From: an uncultured Desulfobacteraceae bacterium
GTDB taxonomy: Bacteria; Desulfobacterota; Desulfobacteria; Desulfobacterales; UBA2174
Assembly (NCBI GenBank): GCA_937982505.1
Contig: CALJLV010000201.1
Span: 1 to 30,515 of the forward strand
Direction: 5' to 3'
Length of the DNA: 30,515 bases
The notes under the pieces are model-generated. The model saw only the letters and a list, made by a program, of their open reading frames with translations, ran no database searches and was not told where the DNA came from. Positions 6,592 to 14,192 of this stretch are shown piece by piece (position 1 is the stretch's first letter; each line of letters starts with the position of its first letter). The position numbers and the translations under genes are program-made.

Positions 6592-7473
6592 TCAGGGCCT
6601 GGCGGCGACCCCGATCACGTTGGGCAGGGACCAGGCGGCATTCAACCCCGATGCCCTCAATAGCCGGGTTTCGTAGCCGCCGACGATCTCAAGAGAGACA
6701 TCGCCCACCGAGACGTAGAGTTGGGCCTCCGGGCCGCCCTCCAGGTGCTGCGCGCAGACGATGTCCAGGGGCAGATCGAGCAGCGTCTGGTTGAATTCAT
6801 GCATCGAACAGGCCGTCAGACTCATGATCAGAAGGGCGCGGCCCCGGCTGTCCTCGCCCAGGGCGGCCTCGATCCAGCCCTTGGCCTGCGGTTCCCAGCG
6901 GTTCTGTCCGGGCCGCTTGATCAGACGCAGATTCTGCACGATGCAGTGATAGTCGTCGCGAATCGCCTCCATGGAAAAGTCCGGGGCGTCGCGGTCGAAG
7001 ATCCGAAAGCGGGGCAGCCCGGCCCGTTGCGGGCAGAAGGCGGCCACGGACTGATAGCGGCTCACCCGGGGATTGTTGAAATGATCCCGGTGCTGCAAGA
7101 ATCCGATGTGGGTCAGATAATCGGTGGCGAACATGCCGGCGTTGATGGCCGCCACGAACCCTTTGCGCTGGCACCATTCCCGGGCGCTGAGGCCATCGAT
7201 GCCCTCGGTTTCGGAGGCCAGTCCCAGCCGCAGGTCCCATTTCCCCGGATCGACGCGCACCACCACGACTTGGATCTCACGGCCCCCCTGCCGCCCGGCG
7301 CCCGCAAAACGGCCCAGATCGAACCCGGAAGCCAGCTGGCGCCACCCCGGATCCTGGGCCGGCGCGGACGCGGCCGCCAGGATCAGCCCGGCCAGCACCC
7401 CCTGGGCGAGCCGCCTCGCCCATCGGACGAGCCATCGGCCTGAGGCCGCCTTGAGGTCGCCGATCCGTTCCAT
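6592..7473 (-). CDS. exported phosphodiester glycosidase family protein (NAGPA/DUF2233)
   Basis: The 293-residue product begins at the ATG at 7473, with AGGAGG closely upstream. The open frame continues further 5' but shows no coding character there. An N-terminal signal peptide (about residues 15-39, ending APAQ) predicts export. The mature part carries the DUF2233 pattern: IQVVVVRVDPGKWDLRLGLA, then AAINAGMFATDY with the conserved NAGMF, then FLQHRDHFNN, a central core, and CAQHLEGGPEAQLYV (the L-E-G-G-P motif), ending in NVIGVAARP. Proteins of this fold include human uncovering enzyme and bacterial phosphodiester glycosidases, which cleave sugar-phosphodiester bonds; the natural substrate here is unknown. 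It stands alone with its own terminator, divergent from the hydrogenase operon, and may simply be a neighbour. Confidence 0.85.
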   Translation of the reverse strand: MERIGDLKAASGRWLVRWARRLAQGVLAGLILAAASAPAQDPGWRQLASGFDLGRFAGAGRQGGREIQVVVVRVDPGKWDLRLGLASETEGIDGLSAREWCQRKGFVAAINAGMFATDYLTHIGFLQHRDHFNNPRVSRYQSVAAFCPQRAGLPRFRIFDRDAPDFSMEAIRDDYHCIVQNLRLIKRPGQNRWEPQAKGWIEAALGEDSRGRALLIMSLTACSMHEFNQTLLDLPLDIVCAQHLEGGPEAQLYVSVGDVSLEIVGGYETRLLRASGLNAAWSLPNVIGVAARP

Positions 7474-7534
7474 GGGCCTCCTATAGCAAGTTTCTGCCGG
7501 CGATTGAAGAGGTGCCATCACCACCCGCTGTCCT

Positions 7535-7547
7535 CTGAAAATTTCAG
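7535..7547. promoter_or_regulatory. palindrome, candidate activator-binding site
   Basis: CTGAAA-A-TTTCAG is a perfect inverted repeat with a one-base centre. It lies about 105 bp upstream of the sigma-54 -24/-12 element, in the distance range where enhancer-binding proteins usually bind. It is also 62 nt upstream of the divergent DUF2233 start, so it could serve either gene. A single copy only. Confidence 0.35.
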
Positions 7548-7649
7548 CGGCGAAACCCCCAGGGTACAGGTCCCGCCCGCGCACCGAATCCTCCTTGGCC
7601 CCTTCCCGGGTTTTCAGGCGGATTCTGCCTTGCTGCACGGAACCGGCAA

Positions 7650-7665
7650 TGGCATTAGTTTTGCA
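7650..7665 (+). promoter_or_regulatory. sigma-54 (RpoN) -24/-12 promoter of the hydrogenase operon
   Basis: TGGCAT-N5-TTGCA places the invariant GG (7651-7652) and GC (7663-7664) exactly 12 bp apart, and matches the RpoN consensus TGGCAC-N5-TTGCW at all but one position. Transcription should start near 7676, giving a leader of about 163 nt before the TTG start at 7839. It is in the right orientation in a non-coding region. Sigma-54 promoters need an AAA+ enhancer-binding protein, and none is encoded in the window. Confidence 0.75.
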
Positions 7666-7838
7666 GACTGATTTTAGCGCAGGCTGCCCTCCCGCGCGAC
7701 CGCGCCCCTCTTCTGCCGCGTCCCTGGATTCGATCCTCGAGCCTGCCACGGCGCCCTGTTTGCCCGCAGCGACAATCGTTTTGTCCGCCCGCCTGATGGC
7801 CCGGACGGACGGTAAATCCCGGCGAAAGGAGGCGCACC

Positions 7839-8348
7839 TTGAACGCATCCCACGGCATAGCGACGGGGCCGGCGGACGACGATCGTCTCGCCCCTGAAAC
7901 CGAGGCCCTCATCGATGCGGTGATCGGCCGCCACCAGGGCTTTTCAGGCGCCCTGATCACGGTCCTGGAAGCCCTCCAGGAGGAGATCGGCTACCTGCCC
8001 CGGAGCGTTCAGCGGCGGGTGGCCCGGGGGCTCAAGGTGCCCCTGGCCGAAATCTACGGGGTCGTGACCTTTTATCATTTCTTCACCATGGTGCCGCGGG
8101 GCCGCCACACCATCCGCTGCTGTCTGGGAACGGCCTGCTACGTGCGCGGTGGCAAGGGGGCCATGGACCGGGTGCGCCGCCTGCTGGCGTTGGAGCCGGG
8201 CGGCACCAGCGCCGATCGGCGCTACTCGCTGGAAACCGTCCGCTGCCTGGGGGCCTGCGGGCTGGCGCCGGTGATGATGGTCGACAACGATACCCACCGG
8301 CAGGTCAAACCGGCGACCATTGGAGACATCCTGGATGCCTATGAATAG
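7839..8348 (+). CDS. hoxE: HoxE/NuoE-like [2Fe-2S] subunit of an NAD(P)-linked hydrogenase
   Basis: The 169-residue protein matches the NuoE/HoxE family (thioredoxin-fold ferredoxin). It has an N-terminal helical domain (ALITVLEALQEEIGYLP, then LAEIYGVVTFYHFF). The four [2Fe-2S] Cys follow in the usual C-x4-C and C-x3-C pairs (CLGTAC and CLGAC). The start is a TTG at 7839, chosen because AAAGGAGG lies 6 nt upstream and no ATG in frame is better placed. First gene of the hydrogenase operon, downstream of the sigma-54 promoter; the NuoF-like gene follows after 29 nt. In HoxEFUYH and in HydABC-type enzymes this subunit relays electrons next to the NuoF-like flavoprotein, in the cytoplasm. Confidence 0.93.
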   Translation: MNASHGIATGPADDDRLAPETEALIDAVIGRHQGFSGALITVLEALQEEIGYLPRSVQRRVARGLKVPLAEIYGVVTFYHFFTMVPRGRHTIRCCLGTACYVRGGKGAMDRVRRLLALEPGGTSADRRYSLETVRCLGACGLAPVMMVDNDTHRQVKPATIGDILDAYE

Positions 8349-8377
8349 GCATGTGAAGCGGCAAGGAGGGCGGGATC

Positions 8378-11300
8378 ATGCACCGGCTGCGACTCGAAGA
8401 CCTGTATCGGATCAAGGGTGATCTCAGGCGCGCCACGGCGCTGGACGGGGTCCGGCTCAAGGTTCGCATCACGGTTCACATGGGCACCTGCGGCATCTCC
8501 TCGGGCGCCGACCGGGTCCACGCGGCTTTGGCCCGGGCCCTGGAGACCGCCCGGCGGTCCGACATCCGGCTCACCACTTCGGGCTGCGCCGGGCTCTGCA
8601 ACCGCGAACCGCTGATCACCGTGGAACACTTCGGCCAGCAACCCATCAAGTACGCCGACCTGACGCCGGAAAAGGCCCTGGACATCTTTCAGCGCCACGT
8701 ACTGGAGGGTCGGATCGTCACCGAATGGGCTTTTTCCCGGGGTTTCGAGCAGACCGAACTGGAGGCCGAGGGGCTGGGGCCGCCGCCGGCCGGAGGGCCG
8801 GCCCACATCCGCGAGATGCCGTTTTTCGGCCAGCAGCAGTTGTGCGTGATGCGCAACCGGGGGCTGATCCAGGCCGACCGGATCGATGAGGCCATTGCCC
8901 GGGACGGGTATTTCGCCGCCGCCAAGGCCCTTTACCAGATGACGGCCCGGGAGATCATCCAGGAAGTCAAGGCCTCGGGAATCCGGGGCCGGGGCGGCGG
9001 GGGGTTTCCCACCGGCCTCAAGTGGGAATTCGCCGCCCATTCTCCCGGACCGGTCAAGTATGTGCTGTGCAACGCCGACGAGGGCGATCCGGGGGCCTTC
9101 ATGGACCGCTGCGTGCTCGAGTCCGACCCGCACAGCGTCATCGAGGGGATGATCATCGCCGCCAAGGCCATCGGCGCCAGCCGGGGCTACATCTACTGCC
9201 GCGCCGAGTACCCTCTGGCCGTGCGCACCCTCAACCTGGCCATCGGCCAGGCCCGGACCTGCGGGCTCCTGGGAGAGGACATTCTCGGGTCGGGGTTCGA
9301 CTTCGACCTCGAGGTCTATCGCGGCGCCGGGGCCTTCGTCTGCGGCGAGGAAACGGCCCTGATGACCTCCATCGAAGGCCGCCGGGGCAATCCCCGCCCC
9401 CGGCCTCCCTTTCCGGCCGTGGAAGGATTGTGGCGCAAGCCCACGATCCTCAACAATGTCGAGACCCTGGCCAATATTCCCCAGATCGTGCTCAACGGCG
9501 GCCGCTGGTATGCCGCCCTGGGGACCCAGCGCAGCCGGGGGACCAAGGTCTTCGCCCTCACCGGGGACGTGCGTCACGTGGGGCTGGTGGAAGTGCCCAT
9601 GGGGGTCCCCCTGGGCAAGATCATTTACGACATCGGCGGCGGGATTCCCAGCGGCCGGCGCTTCAAGGCCGTCCAGCTCGGCGGTCCCTCGGGAGGCTGC
9701 ATCCCGGCGAGCCACCTCAACGCGCCGGTGGACTACGAGACCATCGTCCGGCTGGGGGCCATCGTCGGCTCGGGCGGGATGATCGTGATGGACGAGAACA
9801 AATGCGTGGTGGACGTGGCGCGCTTCTTCATGGACTTTTGCCGCGAGGAGTCCTGCGGCAAGTGCGCCCCCTGCCGCGTGGGCACCCGCAAGATGCTCGA
9901 CATCCTCACGCGCATCTGTCACGGGCAGGGCCGGCCGGAAGACCTCCAGACGCTGGAGTACTGGGCCGAGGTGGTGCAGAACACCTCCCTGTGCGGCCTG
10001 GGCCAGACCGCGCCCAACCCGGTGCTGTCCACCCTGCGCTATTTTCGCGCCGAATACGAGGCCCATATCCTGGAGCGGCGCTGTCCGGCGGTGGTCTGCG
10101 GGGCGCTGTTCAAGGCCCCCTGCCAGCATGCCTGCCCCATCGGCATGGACATTCCGGCCTACGTGGCCCTGGTGCGCGCCGGGCGCCTGGACGACGCCTA
10201 TGCCGTGCTGCTGCGCACCAACCCCTTTCCCAGCGTCTGCGGACGGGTCTGCGACCACGCCTGCGAGGCCAAATGCCGCCGCCAGACCCTCGACGCCCCG
10301 GTACACATCAAAGCCCTCAAGCGCTTCATCACCGATCACGCCCGGCCTCCGGCGGCCCCGGCCCCGGCCCCCCGACGGGACGCACCCGTCGCCGTCATCG
10401 GCGCCGGGCCGGCCGGCCTCACCGCCGCCCGCGACCTGGTGATGCGCGGATACCCCGTGACGGTCTTCGAGGAGCTGCCCGAGGCGGGCGGGATGCTGCG
10501 CTGGGGAATCCCCGAATACCGCCTCCCCCGAAAGATCCTGGCCGCCGAGATTCAGGCTATCGTGGACCTGGGCGTGACCTTGAGCTGCCGCACCAGGGTG
10601 GGCCGCGACATCTCCTGGGATACCCTGCGCAACCAGTACGACGCCGTTTATCTGGCCATCGGGGCTCAGAAAAGCGTTCCGGCCGACTTCGAAGGCCAGG
10701 ATCTCAAGGGGATCACCGGGGCGGTGGAATTCTTACGCGAGCTGCACCTGGGGGGGCGGCCCTACGTCGGGCGCCGCGTGGTGGTGGTCGGCGGCGGCAA
10801 TTCGGCCATCGACGCCGCCCAGTGCGCCCTGCGCCTGGGGGCCGAGACGGTGGACCTGGTCTACCGGCGCACCCGGGCTGACATGCCGGCCCTGGTCGAG
10901 GAGGTGGCGGCAGCGGAAAAGGAGGGGGTGAGGCTGCAGTTTTTGCTGGCGCCCCTGCGCTTCGAGGCCGAAGGCCGCCATGTGGCCCGGATGATCTGTC
11001 AGCGGATGACCCTGGGCGAGTTCGACGCCAGCGGACGGCGCAAGCCGGTGCCGATCCTGGGCAGCACCATGGTCATGGCGGCGGATCAGGTGATCCTGGC
11101 CATCGGCCAGCTCCTGGACGCCCCCTGCGACCTTCCCGGCGCCGGTCTGGCCCTGACCGCCGGCGGCTGGATCGAAATCGCCCCCGGAAGCCACAGCCGC
11201 ACAACCTCGCCCATGGTCTTCGCCGGCGGCGATGCGGTCACCGGGCCCCATACCGTGGTGGGCGCCATCGCCGCCGGACATCGGGCCGCGGCCGAAATCG

Positions 11301-11536
11301 ACGACGCCATCCGCCAGGTTCGGGGGGAGCCTCCCTGGATGGAACCGGATCCGCTCCCCATGGAAATCCCCCGGCAGATCGACAGCGAAATTCCCGCCAC
11401 GCCCCGGGCCGAACTGCCCGAGGCCGAAACGGGCGAAAGAATTCGCGATTTTCGGGAGATCGGGCTGGGGCTGGACCCGGCGGCGGCCCTGGCCGAGGCC
11501 TGCCGCTGCCTGGGCTGCGACCTGGAGCCCAACTGA
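8378..11536 (+). CDS. hoxF: NuoF/HoxF flavoprotein fused to a GltD/NfnB-like NADPH oxidoreductase
   Basis: This 1052-residue fusion has two flavoprotein halves. Residues 1-120 form a thioredoxin-like ferredoxin domain with Cys38, Cys70 and Cys74 (three Cys, not four). Residues about 150-560 are NuoF/HoxF: the glycine-rich FMN/NADH site GRGGGGFPTGLKW near 202, NADEGDPGAF, CGEETALMTSIEGRRG near 320, an SLBB region, and the [4Fe-4S] ligands Cys493, Cys496, Cys499 and Cys539. Residues about 570-655 are the Fer4_20 domain of GltD/DPYD proteins with Cys574, 582, 586, 621, 625, 629 and 633. Residues about 668-1000 hold an FAD site (GAGPAG at 675-680) and an NADPH site (GGGNSA at 805-810, then VYRRTRADMPA). 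They end in the GltD-type VFAGGDAVTGPHTV. A final CRCLGC lies at 1042-1047. AAGGAGG precedes the ATG. It should exchange electrons among NAD(H), probably NADP(H), and the iron-sulfur chain to the NiFe site. Confidence 0.93.
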   Translation: MHRLRLEDLYRIKGDLRRATALDGVRLKVRITVHMGTCGISSGADRVHAALARALETARRSDIRLTTSGCAGLCNREPLITVEHFGQQPIKYADLTPEKALDIFQRHVLEGRIVTEWAFSRGFEQTELEAEGLGPPPAGGPAHIREMPFFGQQQLCVMRNRGLIQADRIDEAIARDGYFAAAKALYQMTAREIIQEVKASGIRGRGGGGFPTGLKWEFAAHSPGPVKYVLCNADEGDPGAFMDRCVLESDPHSVIEGMIIAAKAIGASRGYIYCRAEYPLAVRTLNLAIGQARTCGLLGEDILGSGFDFDLEVYRGAGAFVCGEETALMTSIEGRRGNPRPRPPFPAVEGLWRKPTILNNVETLANIPQIVLNGGRWYAALGTQRSRGTKVFALTGDVRHVGLVEVPMGVPLGKIIYDIGGGIPSGRRFKAVQLGGPSGGCIPASHLNAPVDYETIVRLGAIVGSGGMIVMDENKCVVDVARFFMDFCREESCGKCAPCRVGTRKMLDILTRICHGQGRPEDLQTLEYWAEVVQNTSLCGLGQTAPNPVLSTLRYFRAEYEAHILERRCPAVVCGALFKAPCQHACPIGMDIPAYVALVRAGRLDDAYAVLLRTNPFPSVCGRVCDHACEAKCRRQTLDAPVHIKALKRFITDHARPPAAPAPAPRRDAPVAVIGAGPAGLTAARDLVMRGYPVTVFEELPEAGGMLRWGIPEYRLPRKILAAEIQAIVDLGVTLSCRTRVGRDISWDTLRNQYDAVYLAIGAQKSVPADFEGQDLKGITGAVEFLRELHLGGRPYVGRRVVVVGGGNSAIDAAQCALRLGAETVDLVYRRTRADMPALVEEVAAAEKEGVRLQFLLAPLRFEAEGRHVARMICQRMTLGEFDASGRRKPVPILGSTMVMAADQVILAIGQLLDAPCDLPGAGLALTAGGWIEIAPGSHSRTTSPMVFAGGDAVTGPHTVVGAIAAGHRAAAEIDDAIRQVRGEPPWMEPDPLPMEIPRQIDSEIPATPRAELPEAETGERIRDFREIGLGLDPAAALAEACRCLGCDLEPN

Positions 11537-11597
11537 CGCGCCGGGCCGCTGCCGCGGCCGGCGACGCCCAACCGCCTTGCCGGAAAAGAGGATGGAT

Positions 11598-13598
11598 ATG
11601 AAACCGACACCCGCCGACATCGAGCTGCAGATCGACGGCCGCCCCTGCCAGGTGCCCGAAGGAACCACCATCCTGGAGGCCGCCCGGCGCCAGGGGATCG
11701 TCATCCCGACCCTCTGCCACCACCCGGCCCTGAGCGCCTGGGGAGGCTGCCGGATCTGCGTGGTGGAGGTGGACCAGGCCCCGCGGCTGGCGGCCAGCTG
11801 CGTCACCCCGGTGCGCCGGGGCATGGCGGTAGTCACCGACAACGCGCGCATCCGCCGCTACCGGCGCACCATCGTGGAATTTCTCCTGGCCGAGCGCAAC
11901 CACAACTGCATGTTCTGCGCCCAGAGCGGCGACTGCGAGCTGCAAGCATTGGCCTACGCCCTGGGGGTCGATCATCTTGCGGTGCCCGCCGATTTCACGC
12001 CCTTGGCCACCGATGCCACCAGCCCCGACATGATCCTGGACCACAACCGCTGCATCCTGTGCGGCCGCTGTGTGCGCGCCTGCCAGGAAATCGCCGGCTG
12101 CGATGTGCTCGGATTCCATTCCCGGGGAGAGGGGACGCGGGTGGGGTTCGATCTGGACACGGACCGGGAGGCATCCGGCTGCCTGGGCTGCGGGGTCTGT
12201 CTGCAGGTCTGCCCCACCGGGGCCATGGCCAACCGCCATCGCAGTCACTACACCGTCAAGGGGCACCGTCGAGACTGGCAGGTCAAGGAGGATTTCTGCC
12301 CTCTGTGCGGGCTCATGTGTGCCATCGTCTGCCGGGTGCGGGACGATCAGCTCCTGAGGGTGGACGGATGCCTGGGCCTTCAGGACCCGCGTCCCGACCT
12401 GGGCCAGTTGTGCCGCCGGGGTCGCTTCGAGCCTTTCCAGGCTCCCGGGCCGCGCCTGACGGCCCCCATGACACGGGATGGCGGCGGCCGCTGGCGGCCG
12501 GTTTCCTGGGACCAGGCCCTGGACGCGGTGGCGGCGGGCCTCGGGACCACCTGCGAGCGCCATGGCGCCGAGGCCCTCTTCGGACTGGCCTCGAGCCAGG
12601 CCTGTCTCGAATCGCTGACGATGTTCAGGTGGCTGATGACCGAAACCTGGGCGGCCGGGACCCTGGATGTGGGCGACGGGGACCTGGGCCGCGCGATGGC
12701 CGCCGCCCTGGGCAGCGGCCCGGACCGATGGCACGAAAGCGACTGGAAGGCGCTGGCCCGGGCCGACATGATCCTGGTGGTGGGCGGGAGCCTGGAGGCC
12801 GAAAACCCCCTCTTCGCCTCGGTGATCCGCCGGCGCTGGCGCCAGGGAGAAATGCCGGTGGCCCTAGCCGGCGGCCCGCCCCCCCCGGCGTCCCTGGCCT
12901 TCGACCATCTCACCGCCCCCGGCGGAAACCTGGCCCGCCTGATTCAGGCCCTGGCGGCCGCCGTCCGGGGTGCACCGGACAGCTCCCGGGAGCTGGCTCG
13001 CGTGGCCCGGGCCTACACCACGGCCGCGGCACCCCTGATCATCGTCACCGCCGCGGCCGCCGGTCCCGAGACCCCTGGCACCCTGGAAGCCGCGGTGGAC
13101 CTGGCCCGGCTGCGCCATCGCGGCCAGGAGCGGCGCCTTCCCCTGGTCCTCCTCAAGCCCTGGGGCAACAGCGCCGGGGCCTGGTCCCTGGGCATGGCCG
13201 CCCCGACGGCCCCGGATCCCAGGGCCTGGCGCGGCGGCATCGTGATGCCGGTCCAGGGGGAAGCGGATATCTGGCCGCGGATCGCCGGGCTGCCCGGCGA
13301 TGCCTTTCTGGCCGTGTTGACCCCCTGGATGACGGCAGGGCCGGCCGCCCTGGCCGACGTTCTGCTGCCCGTGCCGTCCTGGCTCGAAAGCGAAGGAAGC
13401 TACGGCGACCTGAACGGGATCGAGATCCGCCGCCGTCGACCGATTCTGGCCGGCCCTTCGGGGGTGCCCCCCGCCTGGCAGACCTTGCGGCGCCTGGCGG
13501 ACCGCGGAGGCCGCCCGGACGGACCGCGCACCTGGGACGAATTGAACGCCATGGCGCTGGCGGCGGTCCACGGCGCCCTGCAAAGGAGGAACCCATGA
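11598..13598 (+). CDS. hoxU: NuoG/HoxU-like iron-sulfur subunit with a C-terminal molybdopterin-oxidoreductase-like domain
   Basis: The 666-residue protein carries the whole NuoG N-terminal cluster set. [2Fe-2S] ligands are Cys40, 51, 54 and 68. The His-Cys [4Fe-4S] site is HNCMFCAQSGDC (His102, Cys104, 107 and 113), with H-x-C spacing instead of H-x3-C. Two ferredoxin clusters are at Cys152/155/158/162 and Cys195/198/201/205. A further [4Fe-4S] site of the formate dehydrogenase/NuoG type uses Cys234, 237, 241 and 272 (LCRRGRF). Residues about 290-660 are a shortened molybdopterin-oxidoreductase-like domain with no recognisable catalytic Cys/Sec segment, so a structural role is likely. The ATG at 11598 is preferred over that at 11592 because AGAGG lies 6 nt upstream of it. 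It overlaps hoxY by ATGA. Function: electron wire between the NuoF module and the hydrogenase small subunit. HoxU proper is only about 240 residues. Confidence 0.88.
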   Translation: MKPTPADIELQIDGRPCQVPEGTTILEAARRQGIVIPTLCHHPALSAWGGCRICVVEVDQAPRLAASCVTPVRRGMAVVTDNARIRRYRRTIVEFLLAERNHNCMFCAQSGDCELQALAYALGVDHLAVPADFTPLATDATSPDMILDHNRCILCGRCVRACQEIAGCDVLGFHSRGEGTRVGFDLDTDREASGCLGCGVCLQVCPTGAMANRHRSHYTVKGHRRDWQVKEDFCPLCGLMCAIVCRVRDDQLLRVDGCLGLQDPRPDLGQLCRRGRFEPFQAPGPRLTAPMTRDGGGRWRPVSWDQALDAVAAGLGTTCERHGAEALFGLASSQACLESLTMFRWLMTETWAAGTLDVGDGDLGRAMAAALGSGPDRWHESDWKALARADMILVVGGSLEAENPLFASVIRRRWRQGEMPVALAGGPPPPASLAFDHLTAPGGNLARLIQALAAAVRGAPDSSRELARVARAYTTAAAPLIIVTAAAAGPETPGTLEAAVDLARLRHRGQERRLPLVLLKPWGNSAGAWSLGMAAPTAPDPRAWRGGIVMPVQGEADIWPRIAGLPGDAFLAVLTPWMTAGPAALADVLLPVPSWLESEGSYGDLNGIEIRRRRPILAGPSGVPPAWQTLRRLADRGGRPDGPRTWDELNAMALAAVHGALQRRNP

Positions 13599-14137
13599 CG
13601 ACGCCGAAACTGGCCACGGTCTGGTTCGAAGGGTGCTCCGGGTGCCACATGTCGCTGCTCGATCTGGACGAGGCCCTGATCGGGATCCTCTCCCGGGTGG
13701 AACTGACGGCCACGCCCATCACCGATGTGAAGAACTTCGATTTCCCCCGCGTCGACCTGGGCATCGTCGAGGGGGCAATCGGCAACGCGGAACACCTGGA
13801 GGTGGTGCGCCGCCTGCGCCGCCGGGCGCGTCTGCTCATGGCCCTGGGGGATTGCGCCGTCTTCGGCGGGATCAACACCCTGCGCAACGGGATACCGGTC
13901 GAGGACGTGCTGCGGTATGGATTCGTGGAAACCTGCAGCACGGCGGGCGGCCGGATCCCCGACGACCCGGCCCTGCCGGCGCTGCTGGAGCGGGTGCTGC
14001 CGATCAACCGGGTAGTGGCCGTGGATATCCACCTGCCCGGATGTCCGCCGGCCCCGGAACTGATCGCCCATGCCCTGGGCGAAATCCTCCAGGGACGCCT
14101 TCCGGTCCTTGGCGAGGCCATGATCCACTACGACTGA
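13595..14137 (+). CDS. hoxY: cytoplasmic NiFe hydrogenase small subunit (HoxY type)
   Basis: This 180-residue protein is a minimal small subunit. The four ligands of the proximal [4Fe-4S] cluster are Cys14 and Cys17 (EGCSGCHMSLLDLD), Cys87 (LGDCAVFGGINTLRN) and Cys150 (LPGCPPAPELI). It has no twin-arginine signal peptide and none of the extra medial or distal cluster Cys of membrane uptake hydrogenases, so it is a group 3 cytoplasmic enzyme. AAAGGAGG sits 5 nt before the ATG, and the ATG overlaps the stop of the preceding gene. The large subunit follows after 55 nt. It passes electrons from the NiFe site to the iron-sulfur chain of the NuoG-like subunit. Confidence 0.95.
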   Translation: MTTPKLATVWFEGCSGCHMSLLDLDEALIGILSRVELTATPITDVKNFDFPRVDLGIVEGAIGNAEHLEVVRRLRRRARLLMALGDCAVFGGINTLRNGIPVEDVLRYGFVETCSTAGGRIPDDPALPALLERVLPINRVVAVDIHLPGCPPAPELIAHALGEILQGRLPVLGEAMIHYD

Positions 14138-14192
14138 ACCGCCGGGAACGGCCACGGACGGCCCTCGGTCACCGCCAAAGAGGAGCACTGCC

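Noticed and set aside
7474..7848. N-terminal extension of the DUF2233 gene up to 7848
   Set aside because: The extra residues have no coding character and would overlap the sigma-54 promoter and the hydrogenase start; the ATG at 7473 directly precedes a signal peptide and has AGGAGG upstream.
8339..10339. 666-codon minus-strand open frame opposite the NuoF part
   Set aside because: Antisense shadow; the plus strand encodes recognised FMN and Fe-S motifs throughout.
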